Shown here: positions 30,369-38,302 of the stretch, in pieces
Position numbering within the stretch: position 1 is the first letter of the stretch
Layout of the letters: every line of letters starts with the position of its first letter
Source: Bacillota bacterium
GTDB taxonomy: Bacteria; Bacillota; Clostridia; Tissierellales; Peptoniphilaceae
Length of the DNA: 44,476 bases
Direction: 5' to 3'
NCBI GenBank assembly: GCA_023394045.1
Contig: JAEXBN010000038.1
Coordinates: 1-44,476 of the forward strand
Position numbers and translations under genes: made by a program
Notes under the pieces: generated by a model
The model's input: the letters and a program-made list of their open reading frames with translations, nothing else
What the model was told of the DNA's origin: nothing
The model's database searches: none

Positions 30369-31592
30369 CTAGCGATGATTCAGGATTTTACGTTCGTTAT
30401 ATTGGTCGATCACAACGGCGATGGCGTTATCTCCAGAGACGTTGCAGGCGGTGCCAAACGAATCCTGCGTGATGTAGAGCGCTACCATCAATGCGGCAAT
30501 CGGTCCTTCCGGTGATCCGGCTTCTGCGCCGAAGATCAGGTACAGGAACGGAAGCGCGGTCATAATGGATCCGCCCGGAGCGCCTGGAGAAGCGACCATG
30601 GCGATGCCCAATGTGAGGATGAACGGAACGATGGTTCCCAAGGAGATGGGGATATTGTTCATCAAGCAGACGGCGGTTCCGCAGGCCACAATCGTAATCA
30701 TCGATCCGCACATATGGATGTTGGCGCAAAGAGGAATCACGAAGTTGCGAATTTCTTTGCTCACGCCGTTGTGCTCAGCGCATTGCAGATTGACCGGAAT
30801 GGTCGCCGCGGATGATTGTGTGCCAAGGGCGGTCACGTAGCCGGGGATCTGGTTGCGAAGCATCGTGATCGGATTCTTTTTGGTAAGGGATCCGGCGATG
30901 AGGAACTGGGCGGCAATGTAGATCCAGTGCATGATGATGACGACGAGGAAGACTTTCCAGAGAATGCCTAAAATGGTGAACGTCTGACCGGAGTAGGTCA
31001 TGTTGATGAAGGTGCCTGCGATATAGAGCGGCAGAAGCGGGATGATGATCTGGTTCAGGACTTTTTCGATGATCTTTGAAAATTCTGCCATCACATTGTA
31101 GATGGCATCGCCGATTTCGTGACCACGCATATTGGAGATACAGAGACCGAGGATGAAGGCGAACACCACCGCTGAAATGGAGTCCAGAAGCGGCGGAAGA
31201 GCCAGCGAAAAGAAGGGGGACAGGGATTTATCAGCGGTATCGGCAATAGCCTGGATATCATTGCTCGAGATAAACGAGGGGAAGAGGCTGGAGGAGACCA
31301 GGAAAGATCCCGTTCCGGCGATCAGCGTGGATCCGTAGGCGATCACGACGGTGACCAGCAAGAGCCGTCCGGCGCCCTGGGAGATGTCCGCAATGCCCAT
31401 CGTGACAAAAGCGAGAATCATGAGAGGGATGACGAACTTGATGAAGATGCTCACAAAGTTAGACAGTGTGATGATGGTCTGTGAAATAAAGACCGGAGCA
31501 TATTGTCCGATCAGAATTCCGAGGACAATCGCAATGATGAGGCGGGGCACCAAGCCCAACTTCTTTTTGGGGGTTTCGTTTTCCTTAGCCAT
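30369..31592 (-). CDS. DAACS-family symporter, probably serine/threonine or dicarboxylate
   Basis: 407-residue, 8-helix plus two hairpin-loop membrane protein of the dicarboxylate/amino acid:cation symporter family. Signs are LGLVPRLIIAIVLGILIGQYAP at the start, hairpin 1 with the Ser-rich loop TALGTQSSAATIPVNLQCAEHNGVSKEI (about residues 272-299), PLCANIHMCGSMITIVACGTAV in place of the usual NMDGT motif, and hairpin 2 ASPGAPGGSIMTALPF. NIHMCG instead of NMDGT suggests a changed cation or substrate site. Its place before sdaAB-sdaAA suggests serine/threonine import (SstT-like), by inference. The start is ATG 31592 with AGGAAAGGAA upstream; the open frame to 31646 is ignored. Confidence 0.85.
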   Translation of the reverse strand: MAKENETPKKKLGLVPRLIIAIVLGILIGQYAPVFISQTIITLSNFVSIFIKFVIPLMILAFVTMGIADISQGAGRLLLVTVVIAYGSTLIAGTGSFLVSSSLFPSFISSNDIQAIADTADKSLSPFFSLALPPLLDSISAVVFAFILGLCISNMRGHEIGDAIYNVMAEFSKIIEKVLNQIIIPLLPLYIAGTFINMTYSGQTFTILGILWKVFLVVIIMHWIYIAAQFLIAGSLTKKNPITMLRNQIPGYVTALGTQSSAATIPVNLQCAEHNGVSKEIRNFVIPLCANIHMCGSMITIVACGTAVCLMNNIPISLGTIVPFILTLGIAMVASPGAPGGSIMTALPFLYLIFGAEAGSPEGPIAALMVALYITQDSFGTACNVSGDNAIAVVIDQYNERKILNHR

Positions 31593-31658
31593 AAAAATTC
31601 CTTTCCTATGTACCTTACCGTGCCTATTCATGCGGAATAAGCACAATTCATATACCTT

Positions 31659-31737
31659 ACTTTACTGCACCGCGCATGCTTTTACAATATCGTTTGCTTA
31701 AATATCCGACTCATTTCTCATGATTTTACGAATCATG
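31659..31737 (-). promoter_or_regulatory. Symporter promoter region with upstream palindrome
   Basis: Minus strand TTGTAA (31687-31682), 17-base spacer, TAAAGT (31664-31659), about 65 bases before the start. CATGATT-TTACG-AATCATG at 31719-31737 is a perfect inverted repeat 32 bases upstream of the -35, an activator-like position. Confidence 0.55.
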
Positions 31738-31766
31738 GCGCAATATTATGTCCTGCGATCTTTCGT

Positions 31767-32612
31767 TTACACCATGATTGCGTCCATAATCGTCTGAATG
31801 GTATTACAGATATCATCAAAGGAAATGTCCTTTGCATACTCGTACTCGCGGCTGTATTTCTCCCATAGCTTGCGGAGCGTATCGCTTCCGCGAATCTCTT
31901 TCATAATTTCCGGGTAGTCTGTCAGGATCATGCCGCTGCCACGTTTCTGCGTCGTCCGTTCCAGCGCCCGGCGCAGCGTCGCTTTGTCACATTCTGCGCC
32001 CCGCAGCGCGTACAGGATATGTACGTCGTAATAATCTCTCGGACGGGTATTCGCAATGTTGCGGGACAGCACGGTTTCCAACTTTTCCGCCAGCACCGTT
32101 TCAAGGTTGTAGGCAAAAATACTGATCGTGCGGTCATCGAACAGCAGGGAGAATGTGTATTCCACCTCACGGGGCGTTATCATGTCGCCCGTGGTGACAT
32201 CCACCGTCAGCGGTACGCTGATCGGCGGATAATTCGCTTTCAGAGCGACCCGGATGCCGGGGTAATCGTCGGTTTCCCGAATGTCAGAGATACCGACGAC
32301 CTCAAACTGCACGTCGTCGGCAATCTGGACAGCGCAAATCTCTGTAAAGATTTTGCGGATTGCTTCATGCGTCAAGGTGAAGCCCTTGATCGTCGTGTCC
32401 AGATCCATTGTTGCTCGCGTATCCAGTCCCACAATAGCGGAAATCAGAAATCCGCCCTTGAGAATGAAGTTGTTCTTATAGGGCGAGAGCGAAATTCGTT
32501 CCAGCAGCCGTTCGAGCATATAGTTCTGCATGACGAGCTGCGCCGAGATATGCTTCTCTGCCGCTTTGTTTTTGATAAAGGCTTTCAGTTGCATCGGATT
32601 TTTTGTAATCAT
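31767..32612 (-). CDS. abiEii: AbiEii-type nucleotidyltransferase toxin
   Basis: 281 residues of the AbiEii/AbiGii family, a type IV toxin of the DNA polymerase beta-like nucleotidyltransferase superfamily. These act on tRNA or nucleotide targets and cause dormancy or abort phage growth. Motifs are ILKGGFLISAIVGLDTRATMDLDTTI (about residues 49-74, with the metal aspartates), AEKLETVLSR and the C-terminal RPRDYYDVHILYAL. It overlaps its antitoxin by 4 bases (ATGA). Codon use and the surrounding repeats differ from the housekeeping genes on both sides, so the pair was probably acquired horizontally. The toxic activity itself is inferred from family. Confidence 0.9.
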   Translation of the reverse strand: MITKNPMQLKAFIKNKAAEKHISAQLVMQNYMLERLLERISLSPYKNNFILKGGFLISAIVGLDTRATMDLDTTIKGFTLTHEAIRKIFTEICAVQIADDVQFEVVGISDIRETDDYPGIRVALKANYPPISVPLTVDVTTGDMITPREVEYTFSLLFDDRTISIFAYNLETVLAEKLETVLSRNIANTRPRDYYDVHILYALRGAECDKATLRRALERTTQKRGSGMILTDYPEIMKEIRGSDTLRKLWEKYSREYEYAKDISFDDICNTIQTIMDAIMV

Positions 32613-33202
32613 AGCAAAACTTCCATGTATCGCAGCACCTTAGGCTTCACACGAAGCTGGTCTGCGTACTGCATCAGTTTGTGAATGTTCTTATCCTTGG
32701 ATGCTGCATAGCGTTTCATAGCTTCTCCGACGATCTGAACATCGCTGCCGCTGCCGCGCAGAATGTCACATAGCGTTCGTTCCAAATCGTAAACACGAAT
32801 TGGATTGCCGGAGGGGGATTCAATTTCAATTCTGCCGAACTCGTAATTCTCCGGCACAACGCGCTTGATGATTACGTTCTCCTGCTTCAAGGACGGGGCA
32901 TTGTAGCCCTTGGGAAAGGTCATCGTATATTTCGCCGGGGTACGGTCTGAATAGCCCAGCAGATACAGGGCAGTATCGTGCGAGTAAATTCCACGCCCAT
33001 ATTTGCGCTGCAAGAGGTAAAAATCGTCCTCCCATGCGCTGCTCCGCACATACAGGCCGCGCCCGAAGCGGTACATCTCACCGCTCTTGACAAACTCCTG
33101 TAAAATACTGCGGTGCAGTCCGGCTTCCGTCACCTGCGCTGCGGTGATCGTGCCGTCCTCCGACGCTTCCAGCAATTCTTCGATTTTCTCCTTGGCGTTC
33201 AT
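32609..33202 (-). CDS. abiEi: AbiEi-type antitoxin and autorepressor
   Basis: 197 residues. The N-terminal winged helix, with GTITAAQVTEAGLHRSILQEFVKSGEMYRFGRGLYVR (about residues 17-52), is followed by the AbiEi C-terminal domain with YSHDTALYLLGYSDRTPAKYTMTFPKGYN and VYDLERTLCDIL. AbiEi proteins neutralise AbiEii and repress their own promoter by binding two inverted repeats. The start is ATG 33202 with GAGGTGAG upstream; the frame is open upstream through the promoter to 33394 and is ignored there. Directly upstream are a consensus promoter and two matching inverted repeats. Confidence 0.92.
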   Translation of the reverse strand: MNAKEKIEELLEASEDGTITAAQVTEAGLHRSILQEFVKSGEMYRFGRGLYVRSSAWEDDFYLLQRKYGRGIYSHDTALYLLGYSDRTPAKYTMTFPKGYNAPSLKQENVIIKRVVPENYEFGRIEIESPSGNPIRVYDLERTLCDILRGSGSDVQIVGEAMKRYAASKDKNIHKLMQYADQLRVKPKVLRYMEVLL

Positions 33203-33227
33203 GCTTCTCACCTCGCTTTGACAATAA

Positions 33228-33308
33228 CACATTATATTATATAGAAATAATGTGCAGTTGTCAACCGTGAAACAACGAACACACATTAAATTGCTTGAAA
33301 ATAATGTG
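33228..33308 (-). promoter_or_regulatory. abiE promoter with twin 27-bp operators
   Basis: Minus strand TTGACA (33264-33259), 17-base spacer, TATAAT (33241-33236), a perfect consensus promoter. Two inverted repeats of the form CACATTA-N13-TAATGTG lie at 33228-33254 (covering the -10 and spacer) and 33282-33308 (upstream of the -35), 54 bases from centre to centre. This matches the known AbiEi double-operator pattern. Confidence 0.9.
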
Positions 33309-33323
33309 TTAATGTCAGAGAAG

Positions 33324-33533
33324 CTACAAGGCCTTGTCCTGTTCCTGCCCACGATTGGGGGACAGGATGCTGTCGATGTTCTGCTTGACGGCATCGTATT
33401 CCCGCATACGTTTTTTCAGGCTTCCGTACTCAGCGTACAGCCGATCCTTTTCTTCGGACAGTCTGGAATATTCCTCACGCAGCTTGGCGCAAGGAGTTAT
33501 GTCAATAAAGTTGGTGTAAATTCCTCTCAGCAT
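33324..33533 (-). pseudogene. Short coiled-coil reading frame, possible relaxase C-terminal remnant
   Basis: 69 codons, strongly charged, with LREEYSRLSEEKDRLYAEYGSLKKRMREYDAVKQNIDSIL (about residues 18-57). It resembles from memory the C-terminal coiled coil of Firmicute mobilisation relaxases, which end in a similar AEYGxLKKxxxEYDxVKxNIDxIL pattern. No relaxase catalytic part is present upstream, and no ribosome site precedes the first ATG, so it would be a broken end of a mobile-element gene. It lies between the abiE operator and the repeat array. A chance coiled-coil reading frame is the alternative. Confidence 0.45.
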
Positions 33534-33605
33534 AACCTTCTCTGATCTATGCTAACCTTGAAGACAACTCTTCCTCCCCCCCATGAGGGGCGCGGAAGGG
33601 TTGCC

Positions 33606-33649
33606 TTTGATGGGAGTATCGATCAGATTTGATGGGAGTATTGATCAGA
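33606..33649. repeat. Perfectly abutting 22-bp tandem repeat
   Basis: 33606-33627 and 33628-33649 are identical but for one base (C or T at unit position 15). Each contains TGGGAGTAT and GATCAGA. The size and head-to-tail order recall plasmid iterons, but only two copies exist. Confidence 0.8.
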
Positions 33650-33727
33650 GAAGATGATTAGGCAAATGGTTCAACCCAATGGTTCGTTTTATAGGCAACA
33701 GTTTGCAGTTTAGTTTAAGACAGAGCA

Positions 33728-33978
33728 TGTAGGCAATGCGCGTCAAATAGATAGGTGCCTACACGACGTTGGCAAGCGATAAAATAAAGGCTCTGCCTAC
33801 GTAAAACCGTAGGCAGAGCCTCCATTATTATTTATTACCTACGGTTTTGTAGGCACAAGCGTGATGGGGCAATTTTGCCTACGGATTTTCGTAGGCTGAT
33901 GCCCATCATTGGTCGTGAGCCTACAAAAAGCGTAGGTAAATGGATAAAAAAGGTGGTGTGCCTACGGGGGCGTAGGCA
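33728..33978. repeat. Array of small hairpins built from GCCTACG / CGTAGGC
   Basis: Six inverted repeats with the same arms lie in 250 bases. TGTAGGCA/TGCCTACA is at 33728-33763. GGCTCTGCCTACG/CGTAGGCAGAGCC (13 bp, loop TAAAAC) is at 33789-33820. CCTAC/GTAGG is at 33838-33853. GCCTACG/CGTAGGC is at 33877-33896. GCCTAC/GTAGGT is at 33919-33937. GCCTACG-GGGG-CGTAGGC is at 33960-33977. Loops are short and mostly A/T. No convincing gene overlaps. The 13-bp member, with A-rich sequence before and T-rich sequence after, might also end transcription. Confidence 0.85.
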
Positions 33979-34248
33979 ACGGATGTTTTCAATCAATTTG
34001 CCCACGGAAACATTCGCAACGGAAACTCGTCATTCCGTTGGTCGCTCTTCGCCCTTGACCAGTCGAAAAAATCCCTCGTGAAAAATTCGCCGGAAAAAGC
34101 ATGGTTTAGAGGCGCCTTTTTTCAGTTGCCAACGTCGCATGGGCAAGTAACCATTTGACGCGGATTGCCTACAGATGATGCTGCCTACAGATCATGCCGC
34201 TGCCTGACAGGAGTCCATGTGTTTTTACATGCCTGACAGGAGTGCTTT
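33979..34248. repeat. Non-coding stretch with degenerate direct repeats of the same motif
   Basis: No supported gene. TGCCTACAGAT occurs at 34166-34176 and 34182-34192. TGCCTGACAGGAGT occurs at 34201-34214 and 34230-34243, with the hairpin CATGT/ACATG (34216-34231) between. The last copy ends 5 bases before the nrdB stop codon, so this part may also serve as the nrdB 3' end. Confidence 0.65.
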
Positions 34249-35295
34249 TTAGAGATCGTCCACCAGTGCGCCGCTTTTGGCATAGGCCGTGGAGCGCGCT
34301 TCAAAGAAGTCGGTGCGGATCATGTTGGCATTGGAATAATTGGAGACCCATTTCATGCTGTCCGGCTCCTCATTGTAGCCGTCGAACAGCGGCTCAAGTC
34401 CGAGGCCGGTGGCGCGCAGGTTGCCGAGATAGCGGATATAGTCGGTGACCATTTGCAGGTTCAAACCTTCCAGGCGGTCGCCGATCACATATTCGGCCCA
34501 TGCGATTTCCTGCTTGGTGCCCTCAAGGATCATGGCGCGATACTCTTCTTGATACTCCTGGGTAAAGAGCTCCGGATTTTCATCGCGCAGGGCATGAATG
34601 ATATTGCGGAACAGCCACAGATGGGTGTTCTCATCGCGGTTGATGTAGCGAATCTGCTGCGCTGAGCCGGTCATGCGCCCATTGCGTGCCAGATTGTAGA
34701 AGAACATGAACCCGCTGTAGAAATAGATGCCCTCGAGAATATAATTGCCGATCATGACGCGCATGAAATTGTGAACCGTGGCTTCCTTCTGAAAGTCGTT
34801 GTACAAATTGCCGATGAACTGGTTGCGTTTGAGCAGGTGTTCGTCATCGCGCCACTGGTACAGGACGGCATCGCGTTCGTTTGGCTCGCAGATGGAATCC
34901 AGCATGTAGCTGTAGCTCTGGGAATGAATGCATTCCTGATACGTTTGAATATGCAGGCAGAGACCGATTTCGTTGGCGGTGATGTACTGCGAGATGGATG
35001 GCAGGTTGGCCGTTTGAATGCTGTCCAGAAAGATCAGAAAGCTGAGAATTTTATCGTACGCGCGGCGCTCTTCTTCCACCAGCTTCGGATATTGTTTTTT
35101 ATCTTGCTGGAGATTGATTTCCTCCGGAATCCAGAAGTTGTTCATGGCCTGGCGGTACCAGTCGGAAACCCATTCGTATTTCATATTGTTGAAGTCGTTG
35201 AGGTTCGTCGTATTGCCGTTGATGACGAATCTCTTGGTCAGCTCTGCATCTCCATCCGGGTTGAATAGCGGATTTTTGTGCATCATCGTTTCCAT
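34249..35295 (-). CDS. nrdB: Class I ribonucleotide reductase, radical (beta) subunit
   Basis: 348 residues. It houses the di-metal site and tyrosyl radical that drive reduction of ribonucleotides in NrdA. The ligands fit: Asp91 (FLDSIQT), Glu121 and His124 (QECIHSQSY), Glu189 (LEGIYFYSG), Glu222 and His225 (RDENTHLW). The radical tyrosine is Tyr128, at the Tyr122 place of E. coli, so it is not the Phe-carrying class Ic. No nrdI or nrdE-type gene is nearby. AAGGAGG precedes ATG 35295; an ATG-rich start (METMM) offers two later alternatives. Ends inside the GCCTACG/GACAGGAG repeat zone. Confidence 0.95.
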   Translation of the reverse strand: METMMHKNPLFNPDGDAELTKRFVINGNTTNLNDFNNMKYEWVSDWYRQAMNNFWIPEEINLQQDKKQYPKLVEEERRAYDKILSFLIFLDSIQTANLPSISQYITANEIGLCLHIQTYQECIHSQSYSYMLDSICEPNERDAVLYQWRDDEHLLKRNQFIGNLYNDFQKEATVHNFMRVMIGNYILEGIYFYSGFMFFYNLARNGRMTGSAQQIRYINRDENTHLWLFRNIIHALRDENPELFTQEYQEEYRAMILEGTKQEIAWAEYVIGDRLEGLNLQMVTDYIRYLGNLRATGLGLEPLFDGYNEEPDSMKWVSNYSNANMIRTDFFEARSTAYAKSGALVDDL

Positions 35296-35352
35296 CGGAC
35301 ATCCTCCTTCATGTTCTCTGTTCGTCCTTGATTTTATTAAGTCGATGCGATT

Positions 35353-35402
35353 TTATGGCGCAGCTTTATACGGCAAACGGCACAGCTTTATACGGCGCAG
35401 CT
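35353..35402 (-). repeat. Tandem copies of the nrdA 3' end
   Basis: On the minus strand the last nrdA codons AGCTGCGCCGTATAA (35402-35388: Ser-Cys-Ala-Val-stop) are followed without gap by AGCTGTGCCGT...CGTATAA (35387-35366) and AGCTGCGCCATAA (35365-35353). The C-terminal redox-tail codons are therefore present three times, only the first being translated. Confidence 0.75.
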
Positions 35403-37955
35403 TTCGCACTCCTGAATCTCCAGCGATTTCGAACGGATGTAGTAGATCGTCTTGAGACCGGCATGGTATGCATCCAGATAGAGGTTCAGGATTTGCCGGA
35501 AGGTGAAATCATTGGTGATGTATAGGTTCATGCTGGTCGCCTGATCGATGTGGCGCGTACGGACGCCGGCGGCGCGAATGGACCAGGATTGGTTGGTCAT
35601 GTGCGCGGCATTGTAGTAGCCGAAGTTGGCGAGGGACAGATCCGGAGCGACGCGGGGAATCAGGCCGTTTTTCTTTTCATCATAGTAGAAGCGGTTCATG
35701 ACCGGATCGACGCCCGGAGTGGTTCCGGCGATGATGGAGGTCGAGGAAGTGGGTGCAATCGCGAGAAGATAGCCGTTCCGAAGACCGGACTCATGAACCT
35801 CGGCAGCGAGCTTCTTCCAGCGCTCCTGCGTATATCCGCGTTCGGTGAAATAGTCGCCGGTCTCCCACATGGATCCTTTGAAGTTGGGGTAGGCGCCTTT
35901 CTCCCGCGCATTTTCCATCGAAGCCTGAATGGCATAGAAGTTCATGTCTTCAAAGACGCGGTCGGCCAGCTGGAGGTGGGCTTCGCTTTCCCAGAACACG
36001 CGCTCATTGGCCAGCATGTGATGGTATCCGGAAACGCCGAGGCCGATGGGGCGATAGTTTGCATTGTTGATGCGCGCCGCCGAAACCGGGAAATAATTGA
36101 GCTCGATGACATTATCTAGGGCGCGGACGGCAGCGGTCGTTACCCGGCGGAACTCTTCGGGATCATTGATGTTGATTTTTCCGAGGTTTAGGCTGGCCAG
36201 GTTGCAGACGACATAGTCGCCCGGCTTGGTGCGGGTGATGATGATCGGATCGCCGTCTTCACTCTCCGTCGTGTTGACTTCTTCAGAGATGCCCTCCGTC
36301 GCGCTCATGTTCTGGGCGATCTCCGTGCAGAGGTTGGAGCAATAGATGATGCCCTTGTCCCGGTTCGGGTTCTGGCGGTTGACCACATCGCGATTGAAGG
36401 TGAAGGGCGTTCCGGTTTCGACGAGACTCTTGATGATGAGGCGAACGACTTCCTTGATCGGAATCCAGCGCTTGGAAATCCGCTCATCGCTGAGGCAGTC
36501 GAGGTATTTGCGTGTCCACTCCTCTCCGAAAGAATCCTCAAGCGCATAGCCTTTGACCGTAAGGACTTCATGAGGATCCAGCAGCCCCCATTCGCCTTCC
36601 ATATTGTTTTCAACTTGATCCCAGAAATAGTCCGGATAGCAGATGGCCGGGAAGACATCATGCGCCTTCATGCGGTCGTCGCCATTATTGGTGCGCAGCT
36701 GGAGAAATTCCGGAATATCTTTATGCCAGACGTCGAGATACACGGCGACGGCTCCCTGGCGGACACCTAGCTGATCGACAGCGACAGCCGTATCATTCGC
36801 CAACCGAACCCAGCGGATCACGCCGCCGGCAGCCCCCTTGAAGCCGCGGATCGCCGAACCGGCGGCGCGAACCTTACCGAAATAGAGCCCCATGCCGCCG
36901 CCGAATTTGCTGACGTTGGCGAAGTTTGTGATCGAACGGTAGATGCCCATGAGATCATCCGGAACGGTATCGATAAAGCAGGAGCTGAGCTGATGGAACG
37001 GCTTGCGGGCGTTCGCCAGCGTCGGGGTCGCCATGGTGACCTTGAGCGTGCTCAGCATGTCATAAAATTCATGCACCCAGTGCATCCGGTTTTTCTTTTC
37101 CGGAATGCCGAGGAACAGAGCGATGCCGAGATACATTTCCTGAATCGTTTCGAGCGGCTTCAGATCGTAATCGCGCACCACGTAGCGGCTGGCGAGGAGG
37201 TCATAGCCGGAGTAGTTGAGCAGATGGTCGCGCGTCTCATCCATCCACGAGGCGGCTTCGGCCAGCTCTTCATTGGTATAGGCATTGGGGACATCATCGC
37301 CGTAGAATCCTTCGGCGTGCATGGAACGGAGCTTCGTTGCAAATTTCAAGGTCTGCGTATTTTCATTCACACCGGGGACTTTTCCTTCGCTGATGCGCTT
37401 GGCCCAGGTGCGCTGCAGAGCGGCATGATAACGCAGGCCGTAGAACCGCCCGGCGACGAATTCCCAGCGGGGCGCCTCCTCGTCGGTGAGCTCGATGGCG
37501 GCGGAGATGAGAACGTCCATGCGCTCGGTAGCGGATGTTCCGTCCTTGTAAAAACTTTCAAATTTATAGAGAAGATGGCGCAGATCATAGGCCTCTCCTT
37601 GAAATTCCTGTTCGATGGAAAGAAGCACTTCGTGCATTTCCGGAATATCGGAAAAATAGGATTCAAGACGGGAACGCACCGTCCGCTTTTTGCGGCGCTC
37701 CTCACGATAGAGAATATAGCTTTTCGCGACACCATATTGTTCTGCTTCCATGAGCTGAAGCTCGACACGATCTTGGATGGCCTCGACCGATACGTCGGTG
37801 GCATCCTTGAATTTCGCTTCAATGCGATCCACGATGCTGGACAGCATCTCCTCGGATAGGTCGACGTGTTCCTGTTTGAAGGCTTTGGAGATGGCCTGTT
37901 CAATTTTTTCCCGTTCATAGGGGACGATGCGGCCATCGCGTTTTACAACTTGCAT
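35388..37955 (-). CDS. nrdA: Class I ribonucleotide reductase, catalytic (alpha) subunit
   Basis: 855 residues. An N-terminal ATP-cone (VVKRDGRIVPYEREKIEQAI, residues 3-22) senses ATP/dATP. The catalytic barrel has cysteines in HQLSSCFIDT, SNLCTEIAQN (thiyl radical site) and VVCNLASLNLGKI. The substrate-site stretch TAPTSSTS-like LAIAPTSSTSIIAGTTPG and the C-terminal redox pair Cys850/Cys853 (ECESCAV) follow. It makes deoxynucleotides with NrdB. GGAGATC precedes ATG 37955. The promoter carries two NrdR boxes. nrdB follows after 92 bases that contain repeats of the nrdA end. Confidence 0.96.
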   Translation of the reverse strand: MQVVKRDGRIVPYEREKIEQAISKAFKQEHVDLSEEMLSSIVDRIEAKFKDATDVSVEAIQDRVELQLMEAEQYGVAKSYILYREERRKKRTVRSRLESYFSDIPEMHEVLLSIEQEFQGEAYDLRHLLYKFESFYKDGTSATERMDVLISAAIELTDEEAPRWEFVAGRFYGLRYHAALQRTWAKRISEGKVPGVNENTQTLKFATKLRSMHAEGFYGDDVPNAYTNEELAEAASWMDETRDHLLNYSGYDLLASRYVVRDYDLKPLETIQEMYLGIALFLGIPEKKNRMHWVHEFYDMLSTLKVTMATPTLANARKPFHQLSSCFIDTVPDDLMGIYRSITNFANVSKFGGGMGLYFGKVRAAGSAIRGFKGAAGGVIRWVRLANDTAVAVDQLGVRQGAVAVYLDVWHKDIPEFLQLRTNNGDDRMKAHDVFPAICYPDYFWDQVENNMEGEWGLLDPHEVLTVKGYALEDSFGEEWTRKYLDCLSDERISKRWIPIKEVVRLIIKSLVETGTPFTFNRDVVNRQNPNRDKGIIYCSNLCTEIAQNMSATEGISEEVNTTESEDGDPIIITRTKPGDYVVCNLASLNLGKININDPEEFRRVTTAAVRALDNVIELNYFPVSAARINNANYRPIGLGVSGYHHMLANERVFWESEAHLQLADRVFEDMNFYAIQASMENAREKGAYPNFKGSMWETGDYFTERGYTQERWKKLAAEVHESGLRNGYLLAIAPTSSTSIIAGTTPGVDPVMNRFYYDEKKNGLIPRVAPDLSLANFGYYNAAHMTNQSWSIRAAGVRTRHIDQATSMNLYITNDFTFRQILNLYLDAYHAGLKTIYYIRSKSLEIQECESCAV

Positions 37956-38049
37956 GAGATCTCCACTTCTGATTGCACTGAGAGAGCGCCAGCATCCTCG
38001 ATTCAGGCGGCGCGTACAGCAAACTTAACGATACTTAATTTAGCAACTC

Positions 38050-38098
38050 ATTTTACAATATCTAGTCGGTCATGGCAAAAGAAGCGACAATATATGGT
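38050..38098 (-). promoter_or_regulatory. nrdAB promoter with two NrdR boxes
   Basis: Minus strand TTGCCA (38078-38073), 17-base spacer, TAAAAT (38055-38050). Two NrdR-box-like sites, ACAATATCTAGT (38055-38066) and ACAATATATGGT (38087-38098), lie exactly 32 bases apart, three helical turns, as is usual for NrdR. One overlaps the spacer and -10, the other lies upstream of the -35. Repression by NrdR when dATP is high is expected. Confidence 0.88.
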
Positions 38099-38191
38099 GC
38101 TTTTTCAAATCATCATCGGGTATTTTTTGAAGATTGCAGAACGGGGGAGGTCGGGAAAACGGAAAAAATAGCGATCTTTTGTTAGCTTACA

Positions 38192-38252
38192 TTGACAAAG
38201 AGAAACATAACTCCTAAAATAAGGGCATCGAAATTGATAACGAAGGCTAACA
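38192..38252 (+). promoter_or_regulatory. feoB promoter
   Basis: TTGACA (38192-38197), 17-base spacer, TAAAAT (38215-38220). TGTTAGC (38180-38186) and GCTAACA (38246-38252) are perfect inverted copies flanking the promoter at a distance of 66 bases between starts. They might serve as paired iron-regulator half-sites, but they do not match a Fur or DtxR box that I recognise. Confidence 0.75.
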
Positions 38253-38302
38253 CAGCCATCGCACTGATTTTTATCAGGATTTTCAACAGAAAGGAGAGAC
38301 AG

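Noticed and set aside
33728..33978. Integron attC sites
   Set aside because: The RYYYAAC and GTTRRRY core sites are not present and there are no gene cassettes between the hairpins.
33875..34081. 68-codon plus-strand frame within the repeat array
   Set aside because: It runs through three hairpins and has no ribosome site or protein-like pattern.
33728..34243. CRISPR array
   Set aside because: The repeated unit is only 7 bases, occurs in both orientations as hairpin arms, spacing is irregular, and no cas gene is near.
36993..37859. 288-codon plus-strand frame
   Set aside because: Antisense of nrdA; no ribosome site and no family motif.
38192..38302. N-terminal extension of FeoB from 38192
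   Set aside because: It overlaps the promoter, has no ribosome site, and the family starts at the MWNVALVGNPNSGKT methionine.
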